Shown: positions 45,041 through 54,511 of the stretch, in pieces | How positions within the stretch are numbered: position 1 is the stretch's first letter | How the letters are laid out: each line of letters opens with the position of its first letter | Source of the DNA: Pseudomonas sp. BSw22131 | Lineage (GTDB): Bacteria > Pseudomonadota > Gammaproteobacteria > Pseudomonadales > Pseudomonadaceae | Direction of reading: 5' to 3' | Assembly: GCF_026810445.1 (NCBI RefSeq) | Contig: NZ_CP113949.1 | Coordinates: 2,852,001-2,916,000 of the forward strand | DNA: 64,000 nt | Notes under the pieces: generated by a model | Told to the model about the DNA's origin: nothing | The model's input: the letters and a program-made list of their open reading frames with translations, nothing else | Database searches by the model: none | Made by a program: the position numbers and the translations under genes

Positions 45041-45056
45041 TCGGCAGGGCTGAAAC

Positions 45057-45091
45057 AAAAACCCCGGGCATGATGGCTTTCGGTTGAGTTG
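45057..45091. other. Start of a 357-base region without a gene (45041-45397)
   Basis: The region between the dioxygenase and the next LysR gene (tail to tail) holds no credible gene apart from a doubtful 49-codon frame. Its main feature is the perfect hairpin at 45257-45291. Confidence 0.4.
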
Positions 45092-45256
45092 CCGCTAAGG
45101 TTTCACCTGCACGCGCTGTCCGGAACTCGCCTCCACATCTTCTAGCACGCTGAAGAAGTCGCGGGCCGGGCTGCCTTGCAATGTTATGGCTTTGCACCTC
45201 TTTATTGTTGGACTTCAAGCCCAATGAAGTTAAGCGCTAACAACGCGAGCGAGTAA

Positions 45257-45291
45257 TGCGCTGGCTAAAAATGAATTTTTTAGCCAGCGCA
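45257..45291. terminator. Bidirectional terminator hairpin
   Basis: Perfect 15-bp inverted repeat TGCGCTGGCTAAAAA/TTTTTAGCCAGCGCA with a 5-base loop, between the converging dioxygenase (stop 45040) and LysR (stop 45398) genes. The A/T tracts form the loop-proximal stem, so termination strength is uncertain. Confidence 0.65.
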
Positions 45292-45397
45292 CTGCTTAAA
45301 ACCACCATAGCCAGCGCGTTGAGCGTCACTTTGTTGCGGGAGCCTAATATCACCGGGTTTACGATCATCCCCGATTCAATGATTATTCAAGGCCCGA

Positions 45398-46318
45398 TCA
45401 ACACCGCCCAGCAGGCGTGAGATTGGCCCCTAGGTAAGCAACTAGAGCACTGACTTTTGGCAGCGCCTCGCGGCTTCGAAGCCAGACAAGATTCATTGGA
45501 AGGCCTTCGGTAGCGAAATCCGGTAGCACCTCCACCAGCCTGCCGCTATTCAGATGCACCTGGGCCAGCCAGGTTGGTAGCTGAGCGATCCCGAGGCCCG
45601 CCAACACCGCCATCACCTCACCTTCTCCGTCTCCCACGGCAATGTGCGGATGCATGATCCTGCGTTCCATATCCCCCGGTTGGCGGCCCTTGAAATACCA
45701 GGGGATCGCCATCCCGTCATTTTGCGCATAGCCGATACGCTGGTGGGCATCGAGGTCTGACACCGTTTTGGGCTCGCCATATTGGTTCACATATTCGGGA
45801 GCCGCACAGAAAATCAGCTTCTGTGTTCCGAAAAACTGGTGACCTATGGAGGCTGGCCAAGCATCTGAACCACCGATCCTGACGACGATGTCGATGCTCT
45901 CGTGCACCGGGTCGACGTACCGATCGGAAAAGGACACATGGGGCTGCAATCTCGGGTGCTGCTTCATGAAATCAAGAATCAACGGCAGGACATGTAAACG
46001 TCCATACGAAGCGGGCAAATCAATGCGCACCTTGCCCTGTGGCTCGGTCTGGACTGAAGTCAGCGCAATCTCCACTTCCTCCAGATCCGAAAGGACCGTT
46101 GTGCAAGTACGGTAGAAGGTTTCCCCTGCCTCAGTGAGCGACAACCGACGCGTGGTGCGCTGAAACAGCCGGGTGCCCAGACGCCCTTCCAATCGAACAA
46201 TGCTCTTACTGATCGCCGAGTTTGTCAGGTTCAACCGTTCAGCTGCGGCCGTGAAGCTGCCCATGTCGGCGACGATAACAAACACATCGATACCCTTGAG
46301 GCGCTCAGACGAAAACAT
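45398..46318 (-). CDS. LysR-family regulator
   Basis: A 306-residue LysR protein. Helix-turn-helix at about residues 17-40 (GSFTAAAERLNLTNSAISKSIVRLEGRL), then the effector domain. This subgroup usually controls a divergent MFS exporter or oxidoreductase. Here the divergent gene is a broken MFS transporter followed by an OYE-type reductase, which may now be the main target. GGAG lies before the ATG at 46318. Confidence 0.88.
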   Translation of the reverse strand: MFSSERLKGIDVFVIVADMGSFTAAAERLNLTNSAISKSIVRLEGRLGTRLFQRTTRRLSLTEAGETFYRTCTTVLSDLEEVEIALTSVQTEPQGKVRIDLPASYGRLHVLPLILDFMKQHPRLQPHVSFSDRYVDPVHESIDIVVRIGGSDAWPASIGHQFFGTQKLIFCAAPEYVNQYGEPKTVSDLDAHQRIGYAQNDGMAIPWYFKGRQPGDMERRIMHPHIAVGDGEGEVMAVLAGLGIAQLPTWLAQVHLNSGRLVEVLPDFATEGLPMNLVWLRSREALPKVSALVAYLGANLTPAGRC

Positions 46319-46426
46319 AGGCACTCCGATTATTGAATTCCATTCCACTCACTTGATAGAAACCAGACAAAATAAAACATCATTTCTCCAATAGACTATG
46401 TCAAAACCTGTTTGGATTTAAGCGTC

Positions 46427-46969
46427 ATGTATTCCTCATCTATGTCCAGCGCGGCACTGGGCCCGGCTGACACCTCACGCTCGGAGCTATTAATCCTGAT
46501 CATGGGGGTCGCGGCTTTTATTATCGTGACCACTGAGTTTCTGATCGTCAGTCTCCTACCGGCCTTGTCCCACGAGCTGAACATTTCGATTGCTCTTGCT
46601 GGACAGGTCGTCACACCGTCCGCCCTCGCTGTCATGTTGTTCGGGCCTGTGCTTACAGCCAGGCTGGACCACGTTGAACGCAAGAAGGTCTTCACCCTGA
46701 TGCTTATGATGTTTGCCGCTTCCAATGTCCTACCGGCGGCCTCCACCCAATATCTCGGTGCTGGCGCACTTCATCCCAGCCTCGGCCCTGCCGGTGTTCT
46801 GGGGTACTTCCAGTGAAACTGCCAGACAATTGGCAGGCCCTGGCCAATCGGGCGAGGCGGGAGGCGGCTGTACCTGGGCATCACGGCCGCGCTGGTGTCC
46901 GGTGTCATCGCTACCCTGATTGGCGAGGTGGCCCTGATCGTTGCGCTGCTGCTTATGTGTCGCCAGTAA
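46427..46969 (+). pseudogene. MFS transporter, internally deleted and frameshifted
   Basis: The first ~105 codons form a normal MFS (DHA1-type) N-terminus with SELLILIMGVAAFIIVTTEF and the loop motif ARLDHVERKKVF. A frameshift near 46740 then leads to SETARQLAGPG in another frame. The remaining text jumps to a terminal hydrophobic stretch (ITAALVSGVIATLIGEVALIVALLL) and a stop at 46969. About 200 internal residues are missing. Confidence 0.85.
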
Positions 46970-47044
46970 TCCCCTGACAGCGGCCTTCCCCAAGGCCGCT
47001 GTCGTCATTTTTCTTTTGATTCCCCGTCCACAGGAGAGACTGCC

Positions 47045-48166
47045 TTGACTCTGTTTAACGAATTCAAACTCGGCAACACGACACTCAGCAATCGCGTCGT
47101 CATGGCGCCCATGACCCGCTCGCGTGCCCCACAGGACATCGCCACCGAACAGATTGCGCTGCACTACACTCAGCGCGCCACCGCCGGCCTGATCGTCTCG
47201 GAAGGCACGCCGATCTCCAGGGAAGGCCAGGGCTACCTGTTCAACCCAGGCATCTATACCCCGGAGCAGATCCAGGGTTGGAAGCTGGTAACCGACTCGG
47301 TTCGCAGCGTCGGCGGCCGCATGTTCGCGCAGATCTGGCACGTTGGCCGGGTGTCCCACACCTCGATCCAGATCGACGGCAAAGCACCGGTCAGCGCCAC
47401 CACCAAACAAGCTCAGGGGGCAGTCGCGTTCGGCTATGGCGAAGACCGCGAGCCGGGCTTCGTGCCCACCTCCGTGCCGCGCCCGCTGACCACCGAAGAA
47501 GTGGCGCGAGTAGTCGAGGATTTCGCCCAGGCCGCGCAGAATGCAATCGACGCCGGTTTCGACGGCGTGGAAGTTCACGGCGCCAATGGTTACCTGTTGG
47601 AGCAGTTCCTCAACCCGCTGGTCAACGACCGAACCGATATGTACGGCGCGAGCAACCTGAAAGACCGGCTGCGCTTCGTGTTCGAAGTGGTCGATGCCGC
47701 CTGCGCCAGAATCGGTGCCGACCGCGTTGGTATTCGCATCTCGCCCTATGGCCAGCTGTTCGACATGCCGCTCTACCCAGAGATCGACGAAACCTACTCG
47801 GCGCTGTGCGCAGGCATGCGCGAACGCGGCATCGCCTATGTACACGTCATGGACCAGACGCACTTCTTCATGGCCGGCGAAAGCTCGGCGGCGCAGGAGC
47901 AGGCACTACGCAAACTGCTCAAGCACTGCAAGGCAGAACTGGGCGACACCGCGCTGATCCTCGCCGGCGATATGACCCGCGAACGCGCTGATGCGCTGTT
48001 GGAAGAAAACCTGATCGACCTGGCTGCGTTTGGCCAGCCCTTCATCGGCAACCCCGACCTGGTCGCACGGCTGAAAAACGGCTGGCCGCTGACCATCCCG
48101 GACCGTGACAGCTACTACGGTGGCGATGCGCGCGGCTACATAGACTACGCGCCTTACAGCGCCTGA
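47045..48166 (+). CDS. Old yellow enzyme-type alkene reductase
   Basis: A 373-residue FMN-dependent reductase of the NemA/OYE family. Visible motifs are APMTRSRA near the N-terminus, QIWHVGRVSH, HGANGYLLEQFLNPLVNDRTD (the substrate His and Asn are at HGAN) and GQPFIGNPDL for flavin binding. It reduces activated C=C bonds of enones, quinones or nitro esters with NAD(P)H. TTG start with AGGAG 8 bases upstream. It follows the MFS pseudogene and may belong to the LysR regulon at 45398. Confidence 0.92.
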   Translation: MTLFNEFKLGNTTLSNRVVMAPMTRSRAPQDIATEQIALHYTQRATAGLIVSEGTPISREGQGYLFNPGIYTPEQIQGWKLVTDSVRSVGGRMFAQIWHVGRVSHTSIQIDGKAPVSATTKQAQGAVAFGYGEDREPGFVPTSVPRPLTTEEVARVVEDFAQAAQNAIDAGFDGVEVHGANGYLLEQFLNPLVNDRTDMYGASNLKDRLRFVFEVVDAACARIGADRVGIRISPYGQLFDMPLYPEIDETYSALCAGMRERGIAYVHVMDQTHFFMAGESSAAQEQALRKLLKHCKAELGDTALILAGDMTRERADALLEENLIDLAAFGQPFIGNPDLVARLKNGWPLTIPDRDSYYGGDARGYIDYAPYSA

Positions 48167-48277
48167 CCTACTGGCCGGGGCGCCGCGTTCGAGCGGTGCC
48201 TCGGCTGGCCTCACGCTAAAAGCCGCCTTTCAGGCTGGCGCCAGGAACTGTGTCAGCGCAGCCATATCCCTGAGTGA

Positions 48278-48426
48278 TGGCGCTGATATGATTTTGACCC
48301 AGGTTGCTGATGCTGACTGACCTATAGACGGCCTCTGAAATCCCGCGCAAAGACTTCGTTCGCTGAGTATTGGGGTAGGTCAATAAATTCTGGCAGCCTG
48401 GTTCAAAATTGCATCAGCGGCAACAG
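48278..48426 (+). repeat. MITE-like inverted-repeat element, copy B
   Basis: About 149 bp; the left end GCGCTGATATGATTTTGACCC and the right end GCATCAGCGGCAACAG are imperfect inverted repeats. It is opposite in orientation to copy A and directly precedes the C-terminal bdh fragment. It has no coding capacity. Confidence 0.82.
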
Positions 48427-49030
48427 CCTTGCGCCCTGTAAAAGTCGGTGATCGGATCTCGGCTCAGCCGTTGGTGGCACAGCGCGACAATTATTACGGT
48501 CGGCGAGGGCTGTTTCAACTCAGCCCTTGCCAAGCGTGTATCGGCCTTTTGTGGCAGTGGGGCGGCACGGGTGAGCTGGGGGTGATCAAAGGCTACAACG
48601 CTATCCCGGCCCCCAAGGCCTCGTCCAACTCACAGGCTGCCATGATCGAACCCGCCGCGGTTACCCTCTACGTGCTGGATCGCGGGCGCGTTGCTGCGGG
48701 CTCCTCGGTTCTGATTTCCGGCTTGGGCGCCGATCTGCGCGCTGTCGCCGCTGGGCGCAAAGGCCCAGTGGTGCACCCGGGCCTGCATTGCGTTCCGGCC
48801 ACGGTCGATGTGAAATGGGCGCTCGAAGATCTTACGGTCGAGGCCGCCTGGTGCTGCCCAGCTTTAGCTTTCCGCGAGTTGCCTCAATGATCGAAAGCGG
48901 GATCTTGCCGCTGGAGAAGGTGGTGACATCGGTGATTGCGATGGACGATATCGTCAGCGGCGGTTTCGAACAGTTGTTCGATCCCCAGGGCAACCAGCTG
49001 AAGATTCTGGTCAAAGTCGCCGACGCGTGA
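48427..49030 (+). pseudogene. 2,3-butanediol dehydrogenase-like gene, C-terminal fragment
   Basis: It starts abruptly after element B with VKVGDRISAQPLVAQRDNYYGRRGLF in frame. Frameshifts, losses and later frames follow: AAMIEPAAVTLYVLDRG, SVLISGLGA, a deletion of much of the Rossmann domain, then HCVPATVDVKWALEDLTVEA. A final frame reads LPLEKVVTSVIAMDDIVSGGFEQL and LKILVKVA to the normal end. This complements the N-terminal fragment at 41892-42131: that ends near residue 80 and this begins at about 85-90. The gene was broken at the element. Confidence 0.85.
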
Positions 49031-49053
49031 AAAAAAGGGGCGCCGAGCGCCCC
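49030..49053 (-). terminator. Intrinsic terminator of the GMC-ADH-SDR operon
   Basis: Stem GGGGCGC/GCGCCCC with a 3-base loop, followed on the minus strand by seven T residues (49030-49036). It lies 61 bases beyond the SDR stop. Confidence 0.85.
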
Positions 49054-49114
49054 ATCCAATGTGTTGCCAGTGTTTGGCATGAAGCGCCGCCGTTGGATAC
49101 CGACGGCATTGTCG

Positions 49115-49882
49115 TTATTGCGCGGTGTAGCCACCATCGCAGACCAGGCTGGCGCCGGTTACGAAGCGCGCTTCCTCCGACGCCAGGAACAGCACGCAAT
49201 TGGCGACGTCCACCGGTTCGCCGAGCCGCAGGGGATGAAGCTTGGACATCTCGGCGATGTACGCCTCGCGCCCACCCGGATAGGTATCACCGGCCTGCAG
49301 GAACAGTGGTGTTTTTACCGATCCGGGATGCACCGCATTGACGCGAATGCCCTGTGGCGCGTAGCAGATGGCATCCGTCTTGGTCATCATCAGTACCGCG
49401 CCTTTGGCCGCATGGTAGGGCGGCAGGTCGATGTTACCAATCAGGCCGTAGATTGACGAGAAGTTGACGATCGCCCCGGATTTCTTCTTCATCATGTAAG
49501 GCAGCGCATGCTTGGTGCACAGAAAGACGCCCCGTACGTTGATGTCGAACACCAAGTCCCATTCTTCGCTGGAACATTCGTGGGCCATCTTGTTGGCCCC
49601 CGGCATGGCGGCGCAATTTATCAGGATGTCCGCGCCGCCCCATAGCTTCTCGACGGCGAGTACGCCTTCCTTGATGGTGGTCTCGTTGCGCACATCGACC
49701 TTCTGGAACGCTGCCTCGAAGCCTTGCGCCTGCAACTCCTTCTCGGTTTGCCGGCCGAGTTCCTCGTTGATGTCGAAAATCATGATGCGTGCGCCTTCTT
49801 CACCGAAGCGCTGGCAGGTGGCGTGGCCGATACCACTGCTGCCACCGGTGACGATTGCGGTTTTGCCTTCCAGACGTGCCAT
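49115..49882 (-). CDS. Short-chain dehydrogenase/reductase
   Basis: A 255-residue classical SDR. NAD(P) motif TGGSSGIG near residues 12-19, DVRNE, the NCAAMPG variant of NNAG, serine in NFSSIYG, YHAAKG as the catalytic YxxxK, and PG-SVKTPL after it. It oxidises or reduces a secondary alcohol/ketone. AAGGAG lies before ATG 49882. It is last of a three-gene minus-strand operon with Zn-ADH and GMC oxidase; the operon ends at the terminator at 49030. A cyclic-polyol substrate is inferred from context only. Confidence 0.92.
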   Translation of the reverse strand: MARLEGKTAIVTGGSSGIGHATCQRFGEEGARIMIFDINEELGRQTEKELQAQGFEAAFQKVDVRNETTIKEGVLAVEKLWGGADILINCAAMPGANKMAHECSSEEWDLVFDINVRGVFLCTKHALPYMMKKKSGAIVNFSSIYGLIGNIDLPPYHAAKGAVLMMTKTDAICYAPQGIRVNAVHPGSVKTPLFLQAGDTYPGGREAYIAEMSKLHPLRLGEPVDVANCVLFLASEEARFVTGASLVCDGGYTAQ

Positions 49883-49925
49883 TTTTATTCTCCTTGGGTT
49901 GGAATGACGTCTACAGCGCCCAGGT

Positions 49926-50912
49926 TCAGAATTTGTTGGTGATCGTGACCTTGATGCATTCGTCCGCACGGCGCCCCTGCTCGAGTGCTTCGAGGGCGTT
50001 TTCCAATGGGAACACGTGGGTACGGATCGGCGACAGGTCGAGCTTGGTGCGCTCGAGGAACTTGATCGCGTCCGGCCACACGCCTGGCGAACCGATGCAG
50101 CCGACGATGGTAAGGTTGCGCGACTGGATCTTGCCGAGCTGCGCGGTGATCGCGCGGCCGATGTTGATTCCGACCATGGCGATCCGGCCTTCCTCGCGAA
50201 CCAGGTCGAACACCACGCCCAGCGAGGCATCGTGGCCAGAGGCTTCAACCACGAGGTCCGCGCCCACGCCATCCGTGGCCGCCATGACCTTGGCGATGAG
50301 GTCGCCGTCGGTGGGGTCGAAGGTCATCTCGGCACCCAGCTTCATCGCCGCGTCACGGCGCCGCGCGATCGGGTCGATGACTATGGTCCGTGCCCCGGAA
50401 CCGATAGCGGCCGCTGCTGCCATCAAGCCGATGGTGCCGCCCCCCGAAACGACCACGGTCTGCGAAGCATCGGTACCGCCGGCTTTCTTGATGGCGTAGT
50501 AGCCGCAGGTGAAGGGTTCGATCAGCGACGCAGTGAGGTTGTCGACCGCATCCGGCAGTTTGTGCAGCCATTCGGGTCGTGCCTTGAAGTACTGCGAGTA
50601 GGCGCCATCGAGCGAGAAGCCGAAGTGGTGCAGGGCGTCGGGAAGCTCCACCACGCATTCACCGGTGACGCGATCGCCGATCTCGAAACCATGCGCCGAT
50701 TTGCCCAGTGCCGCGATGCGGCCGGACCATTCATGCCCCGGTGTGACCGGGTACGAGATAGGGATGATATAGCGACCGTCGAGCAGCTCGTAATCCGAGT
50801 GGCATATGCCTACTGCCGCCATCTCGATCAGCACTTCATTTTCGCCGATCTCGGGACGTGGGAGTTCTTTGACAACGGGCTGTTTTGGCGCTTCGAAAAC
50901 TACGCTTTTCAT
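49926..50912 (-). CDS. Zinc-dependent alcohol dehydrogenase (MDR)
   Basis: A 328-residue MDR alcohol dehydrogenase. Catalytic zinc motif GICHSDYELL and GHEWSG; Rossmann motif SGGGTIGLMAAAAAIG. The structural-zinc cysteines are missing: the loop reads GECVVELPDALHHFG. This puts it with sorbitol/threonine-type enzymes of altered zinc content. Start at 50912 chosen since AGGAG is 8 bases upstream; ATG 50918 would be too close. It sits between the GMC and SDR genes. Confidence 0.9.
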   Translation of the reverse strand: MKSVVFEAPKQPVVKELPRPEIGENEVLIEMAAVGICHSDYELLDGRYIIPISYPVTPGHEWSGRIAALGKSAHGFEIGDRVTGECVVELPDALHHFGFSLDGAYSQYFKARPEWLHKLPDAVDNLTASLIEPFTCGYYAIKKAGGTDASQTVVVSGGGTIGLMAAAAAIGSGARTIVIDPIARRRDAAMKLGAEMTFDPTDGDLIAKVMAATDGVGADLVVEASGHDASLGVVFDLVREEGRIAMVGINIGRAITAQLGKIQSRNLTIVGCIGSPGVWPDAIKFLERTKLDLSPIRTHVFPLENALEALEQGRRADECIKVTITNKF

Positions 50913-50996
50913 TTGCATATCTCCTGTGGCCGTCGCCGGTGACGACGCTTGATTCGGCGCAGTCGCTGCCGCGCCGTTGTTCTTGGAATATGTGAA

Positions 50997-52673
50997 TCAA
51001 TGCTCTGGCGATGCGTCCTGAAGAATCAGGTCAGCCGCTTTCTCCGCGATCATGATGGTCGTCAGGTTGGTATTTGCGCTGGTGATGCTGGGCATGATTG
51101 AGGCGTCAACCACTCGCAGCCCTTGCGTGCCTATTACACGACAGCGTGGGTCGACGACGCTTTCGGGATCGTCCACGCGGCCCATCTTGCAGCTACCGCA
51201 CGGGTGGCCCATGGGGGCGATGGAGTTGAGGATTTCCTCGTCGGTCAGCGGCTTGCGCTGGCCCGGGCTAGCAATCCAGCGGCCGGGGTTCAGACGTTTG
51301 GACAAGACCCTTCGCGAGAGCGCGACCGGCCCGTTCAGTAGAGCATTGGCGCCGATATTCATCAGCCAGCCCTGAATACCTAAACGGTTGAACTGGTTGG
51401 CGGCCATCACCGGCGGCATTATGAACGCATCGTTGAACGAGTACTTGAAGGCGTCATCGGCGAACAGCGATTCGGCGAAGCGGGCTGCCTGGAGCATGCG
51501 CTGAGCATCGAGCGGGTCTTTCAGGAAGTTGAATTCAACCTTGGGGGCGACCGTTGCATCGGCAGAGGCCAACTGCACGCTTCCCCTGGAGCGCGGAGCG
51601 TAGAGAGCAGCGCTCAACATCCCCACCGCGGTACCGAAGCTGCGTGCGCTGACCCTGCCAAGCATCGCCAGGAACAGATCGCCTGCGGGTGTGTCGGGCA
51701 GGCCTGAGGAGTGGCGAACGCCGGCGATGGCGAAGGTGCGCAGCAGCGCGTTCTGGCGAGCGGCGCGGGGCATGGTGAAGGCGATCTGTAGGTAGGGGTG
51801 ATTCTGCAAGCGCTTGCCGACCCCAGGCAAATGCACATGCGCATGGATGCCAAGGGTTTTCAGTTCTGCCGAGTCGCCGATACCGGAGCGCATGAGAATG
51901 GCCGGTGAATGAATGGCGCCGGCGCTCAGGATCACCTCATCGGCAGCCAACTCGTGCACCTCGCCGTGGCGCTTGTAGACCACCCCCGTGGCCTGGGTGC
52001 CCATCATCGAAATCGATTGCACCAGGCTGGCATCGATGATTTTCAAGTTCTTGCGCTCTCGCACGTTGGCGGTCAGGTAGCAGCTGGCGGTCGAGGATCG
52101 TTTGCCATCCACGGCGGCGTAAGGCATCGAGAAGAAGCTGCAGTCAGGGTTCTGGTTGATGTCCTCCACACTGGCTAAGCCCCTGGCGCTGACGGCATTG
52201 CGCGCGGCCTTGACGAAGCCGGGCAACTCGCTTTCCGGCGAGCGTCGGACGCGAAACGGGCCGGGCACGACGTCTTTTCTATCGACATCGCCTTCCGCCT
52301 TGTTGAAGTAGGGCAGCACGTCCTGCCAGCCCCAGGCGGCCGCGCCTTGCTGTTCCCAGTGCGCGAAGTCCGTGGGCAGGCCACGCAGGGTCCACATGCC
52401 GTTGATGCTGGAACCGCCCCCCATGACCTTGGCCTGTGCGTAAGGCAGCTCGATGCCGTTGGCTTTGCGCTTGGCCTTCAATTGCGACCAGAAATAACTG
52501 AGGTTCAACGACGCGGAAGGGAAGGGGTCCGAGATATCGGCTGGCGTTTGCTGAGGAGGAACGTCGCGCCCAGCCTCCAGCAAGGTGACTTGCACGCTTT
52601 GGGTTTCGGAAAGCCTGGCCGCCAGTACCGCGCCGGCGGTGCCCCCACCAATGATTACGTAGGTCTTTTCCAC
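50997..52673 (-). CDS. GMC-family FAD-dependent alcohol oxidoreductase
   Basis: A 558-residue GMC oxidoreductase of the choline-dehydrogenase-like group. FAD-binding GGGTAGAVLAARLSE at residues about 8-22, GMC signature 1 VMGGGSSINGM near 85, signature 2 GAIHSPAILMRSGIG near 255, and the active-site pair HPCGSCKMG with a later Asn in NTNLTTIMIAEKAADLI. It probably passes electrons to a quinone or cytochrome. GTG start with AGGA about 9 bases upstream. It is first in the operon with ADH and SDR. Confidence 0.92.
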   Translation of the reverse strand: MEKTYVIIGGGTAGAVLAARLSETQSVQVTLLEAGRDVPPQQTPADISDPFPSASLNLSYFWSQLKAKRKANGIELPYAQAKVMGGGSSINGMWTLRGLPTDFAHWEQQGAAAWGWQDVLPYFNKAEGDVDRKDVVPGPFRVRRSPESELPGFVKAARNAVSARGLASVEDINQNPDCSFFSMPYAAVDGKRSSTASCYLTANVRERKNLKIIDASLVQSISMMGTQATGVVYKRHGEVHELAADEVILSAGAIHSPAILMRSGIGDSAELKTLGIHAHVHLPGVGKRLQNHPYLQIAFTMPRAARQNALLRTFAIAGVRHSSGLPDTPAGDLFLAMLGRVSARSFGTAVGMLSAALYAPRSRGSVQLASADATVAPKVEFNFLKDPLDAQRMLQAARFAESLFADDAFKYSFNDAFIMPPVMAANQFNRLGIQGWLMNIGANALLNGPVALSRRVLSKRLNPGRWIASPGQRKPLTDEEILNSIAPMGHPCGSCKMGRVDDPESVVDPRCRVIGTQGLRVVDASIMPSITSANTNLTTIMIAEKAADLILQDASPEH

Positions 52674-53033
52674 TTGTTATTATCCTGAGGCTCAACGCCT
52701 GAAGCTTTGTTGTTTTCTTATGCTTACCGCCTTCTTCACGTCTTAGCGGCAGCCGGATTTTGCATCATCCTAGCCGCCGAGGTAGCACGGATAAATGCTG
52801 AGCATGGAATTCAGTTTCCCAATTATGAAAAGATCCCCTCACTAATTGGCTCGGGTATTTCAGTTGCCGGAAAACCCTCAGGCACTCGCCCATTCTTTCG
52901 CCAGAGAAATAAAGATTTTCACCCGGCGCATTTCTTCCACCCGTCACGGAATATAGGCTTGGTCTGCATGTACGAGAGCCAGAGGCGTTCAAATGCCTGG
53001 GTGCTTGCGTGGACATCCTACGACGAGATATCT
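52674..53033. other. Divergent intergenic region, 360 bases
   Basis: It lies between the GMC operon (minus) and the NTF2-maleylacetate reductase operon (plus), so it should hold two promoters. No operator could be identified; an upstream open frame running into the NTF2-like gene has no start signal. Confidence 0.5.
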
Positions 53034-53420
53034 ATGAATAATTCCAACAGCACAGAAGCGCTCATCCGCGAACTTGAAGACCGCCGCTTCCAGGCCATTG
53101 TCGACGGTGAGTTCGAACTGTTCGCCGATCACGCTCACCCTGACCTTTCCTATGCCCATTCCAATGGCGTGGTCGACACCGTCGAGTCGTACCTGAAGAA
53201 ATGCCACGACGGTTTCTACGTCTATCACCGTGTCGACCACCCCATCAGCGCCATCCGCGTAGAAGGCAATATTGCCTTGGTGTTCGGTGAAATGAATGCC
53301 GACATTACCGCAGGTGGAACCGCCAAGAGCTTGCGCAACAAGACCCTCGCCGTCTGGATCAACGACACCGAAGCCTGTGCCTGGAAGCTGCTGGCGTTCC
53401 AGCCCACCCCCATCGCTTGA
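53034..53420 (+). CDS. NTF2-like (SnoaL/DUF4440-type) protein
   Basis: A 128-residue single-domain protein with the cone-shaped NTF2 fold pattern. N-terminal helices (IRELEDRRFQAIVDGEFELF) precede DHAHPDLSYAHSNGVVDTVESYL and then long strands ending WKLLAFQPTP. The FADHAHPDLSYAHSNG segment keeps acidic and histidine residues at the pocket. Members include isomerases and dehydratases (scytalone dehydratase) as well as binding proteins. It precedes maleylacetate reductase by 20 bases, so a step in the hydroxyquinol route is plausible. GAG-type weak ribosome site before ATG 53034. Confidence 0.82.
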   Translation: MNNSNSTEALIRELEDRRFQAIVDGEFELFADHAHPDLSYAHSNGVVDTVESYLKKCHDGFYVYHRVDHPISAIRVEGNIALVFGEMNADITAGGTAKSLRNKTLAVWINDTEACAWKLLAFQPTPIA

Positions 53421-53440
53421 TGTAGACGAGGGATTCAATT

Positions 53441-54511
53441 GTGCCCATCCAAGACTTTACCTATGTATCGCAGCCAGGCCGAGTGGTATTCGGGCCGGGC
53501 AAAATTAGTGCCCTGGCGGAAGAAATTGAGTGCTTGGGCGCCCAGCGCGCCTTGGTGCTTTGCACGCCGGACCAGCGGGCACAAGCGCAGAAAGTCGCCG
53601 ATATCCTGGGTTCGCGGGCGGCCGGCATCTTCGATCAGGCGGTTATGCACGTGCCCATAGAGACGGCCAAGGAGGCGCGCCGGGTGGCACAGTCCCTGGG
53701 CGCTGATTGTGCAGTGGCGATCGGTGGTGGCTCGACTACCGGGTTAGGCAAGGCCATCGCCCTCGATTCCGGGCTGCCGATACTGGCCATTCCTACCACC
53801 TATGCTGGTTCGGAAATGACCCCGGTATACGGCTTGACCGAGGCCGGGGTGAAAAAGACCGGCAAGGACCCGCGCGTCCTGCCCAAGATGGTGATCTACG
53901 ACCCCGAGCTGACCCTCACCCTGCCCGTGGGGCTATCGATCACCAGCGGCATCAACGCCATCGCCCATGCCGCCGAGGGGCTCTATGCGCAAGATGGCAA
54001 CCCGGTGATGTCACTGCTGGCCGAGGAAGGCATTCGGGCGATGGCCGAAGGGCTGCGCAACGTAGCGCAAACCCCCGACGATATCGGCGCGCGCAGTGAT
54101 TGCCTATACGGCGCCTGGCTGTGCGGCAGCGTGCTGGGCAATGTCGGCATGGCACTGCACCACAAGCTTTGCCACACCTTGGGCGGAAGTTTCAATCTGC
54201 CTCACGCGCAGACCCACACGGTCATTCTGCCCCACGCCATTGCCTATAACTCGCCCGCCACGCCAGAGGCGTCCAGGCGCATTCTGCGCGCGCTGCGCGA
54301 CAATGGCGGTTCGGCGGGCGGGGCGCTCTATGATCTGGCGGCATCGCTTGGTGCGCCCCTGACCTTAAAAGAACTCGGCTTGACCGAGCCAGACCTGGAC
54401 CGGGCAACGGATATCGCGCTTTCCAATCCTTATTGGAATCCCCGGCCGATAGAGCGAAAGGCCATTCGCGATCTGTTGCAAAACGCCTACGAAGGTAACC
54501 GTCCTTCTTGA
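53441..54511 (+). CDS. Maleylacetate reductase
   Basis: Reduces maleylacetate to 3-oxoadipate with NAD(P)H. A 356-residue iron-alcohol-dehydrogenase-family protein without the usual metal-ligand set of other Fe-ADHs. It has the start segment TYVSQPGRVVFGPG, the nucleotide loop AIGGGSTTGLGKAIAL, AIPTTYAGSEMTPVYGLTE, and MALHHKLCHTLGGSFNLPHAQTH, all typical of maleylacetate reductases. GTG start with GAGGG 9 bases upstream. It supplies the step after hydroxyquinol 1,2-dioxygenase and is co-transcribed with the NTF2-like gene. Confidence 0.93.
   Translation: MPIQDFTYVSQPGRVVFGPGKISALAEEIECLGAQRALVLCTPDQRAQAQKVADILGSRAAGIFDQAVMHVPIETAKEARRVAQSLGADCAVAIGGGSTTGLGKAIALDSGLPILAIPTTYAGSEMTPVYGLTEAGVKKTGKDPRVLPKMVIYDPELTLTLPVGLSITSGINAIAHAAEGLYAQDGNPVMSLLAEEGIRAMAEGLRNVAQTPDDIGARSDCLYGAWLCGSVLGNVGMALHHKLCHTLGGSFNLPHAQTHTVILPHAIAYNSPATPEASRRILRALRDNGGSAGGALYDLAASLGAPLTLKELGLTEPDLDRATDIALSNPYWNPRPIERKAIRDLLQNAYEGNRPS

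Noticed and set aside
45271..45420. 49-codon plus-strand frame beginning in the hairpin
   Set aside because: It starts inside a terminator-like inverted repeat and has no ribosome site or match.
46730..47863. 377-codon minus-strand frame
   Set aside because: Antisense to the OYE reductase gene; sequence shows no known domain.
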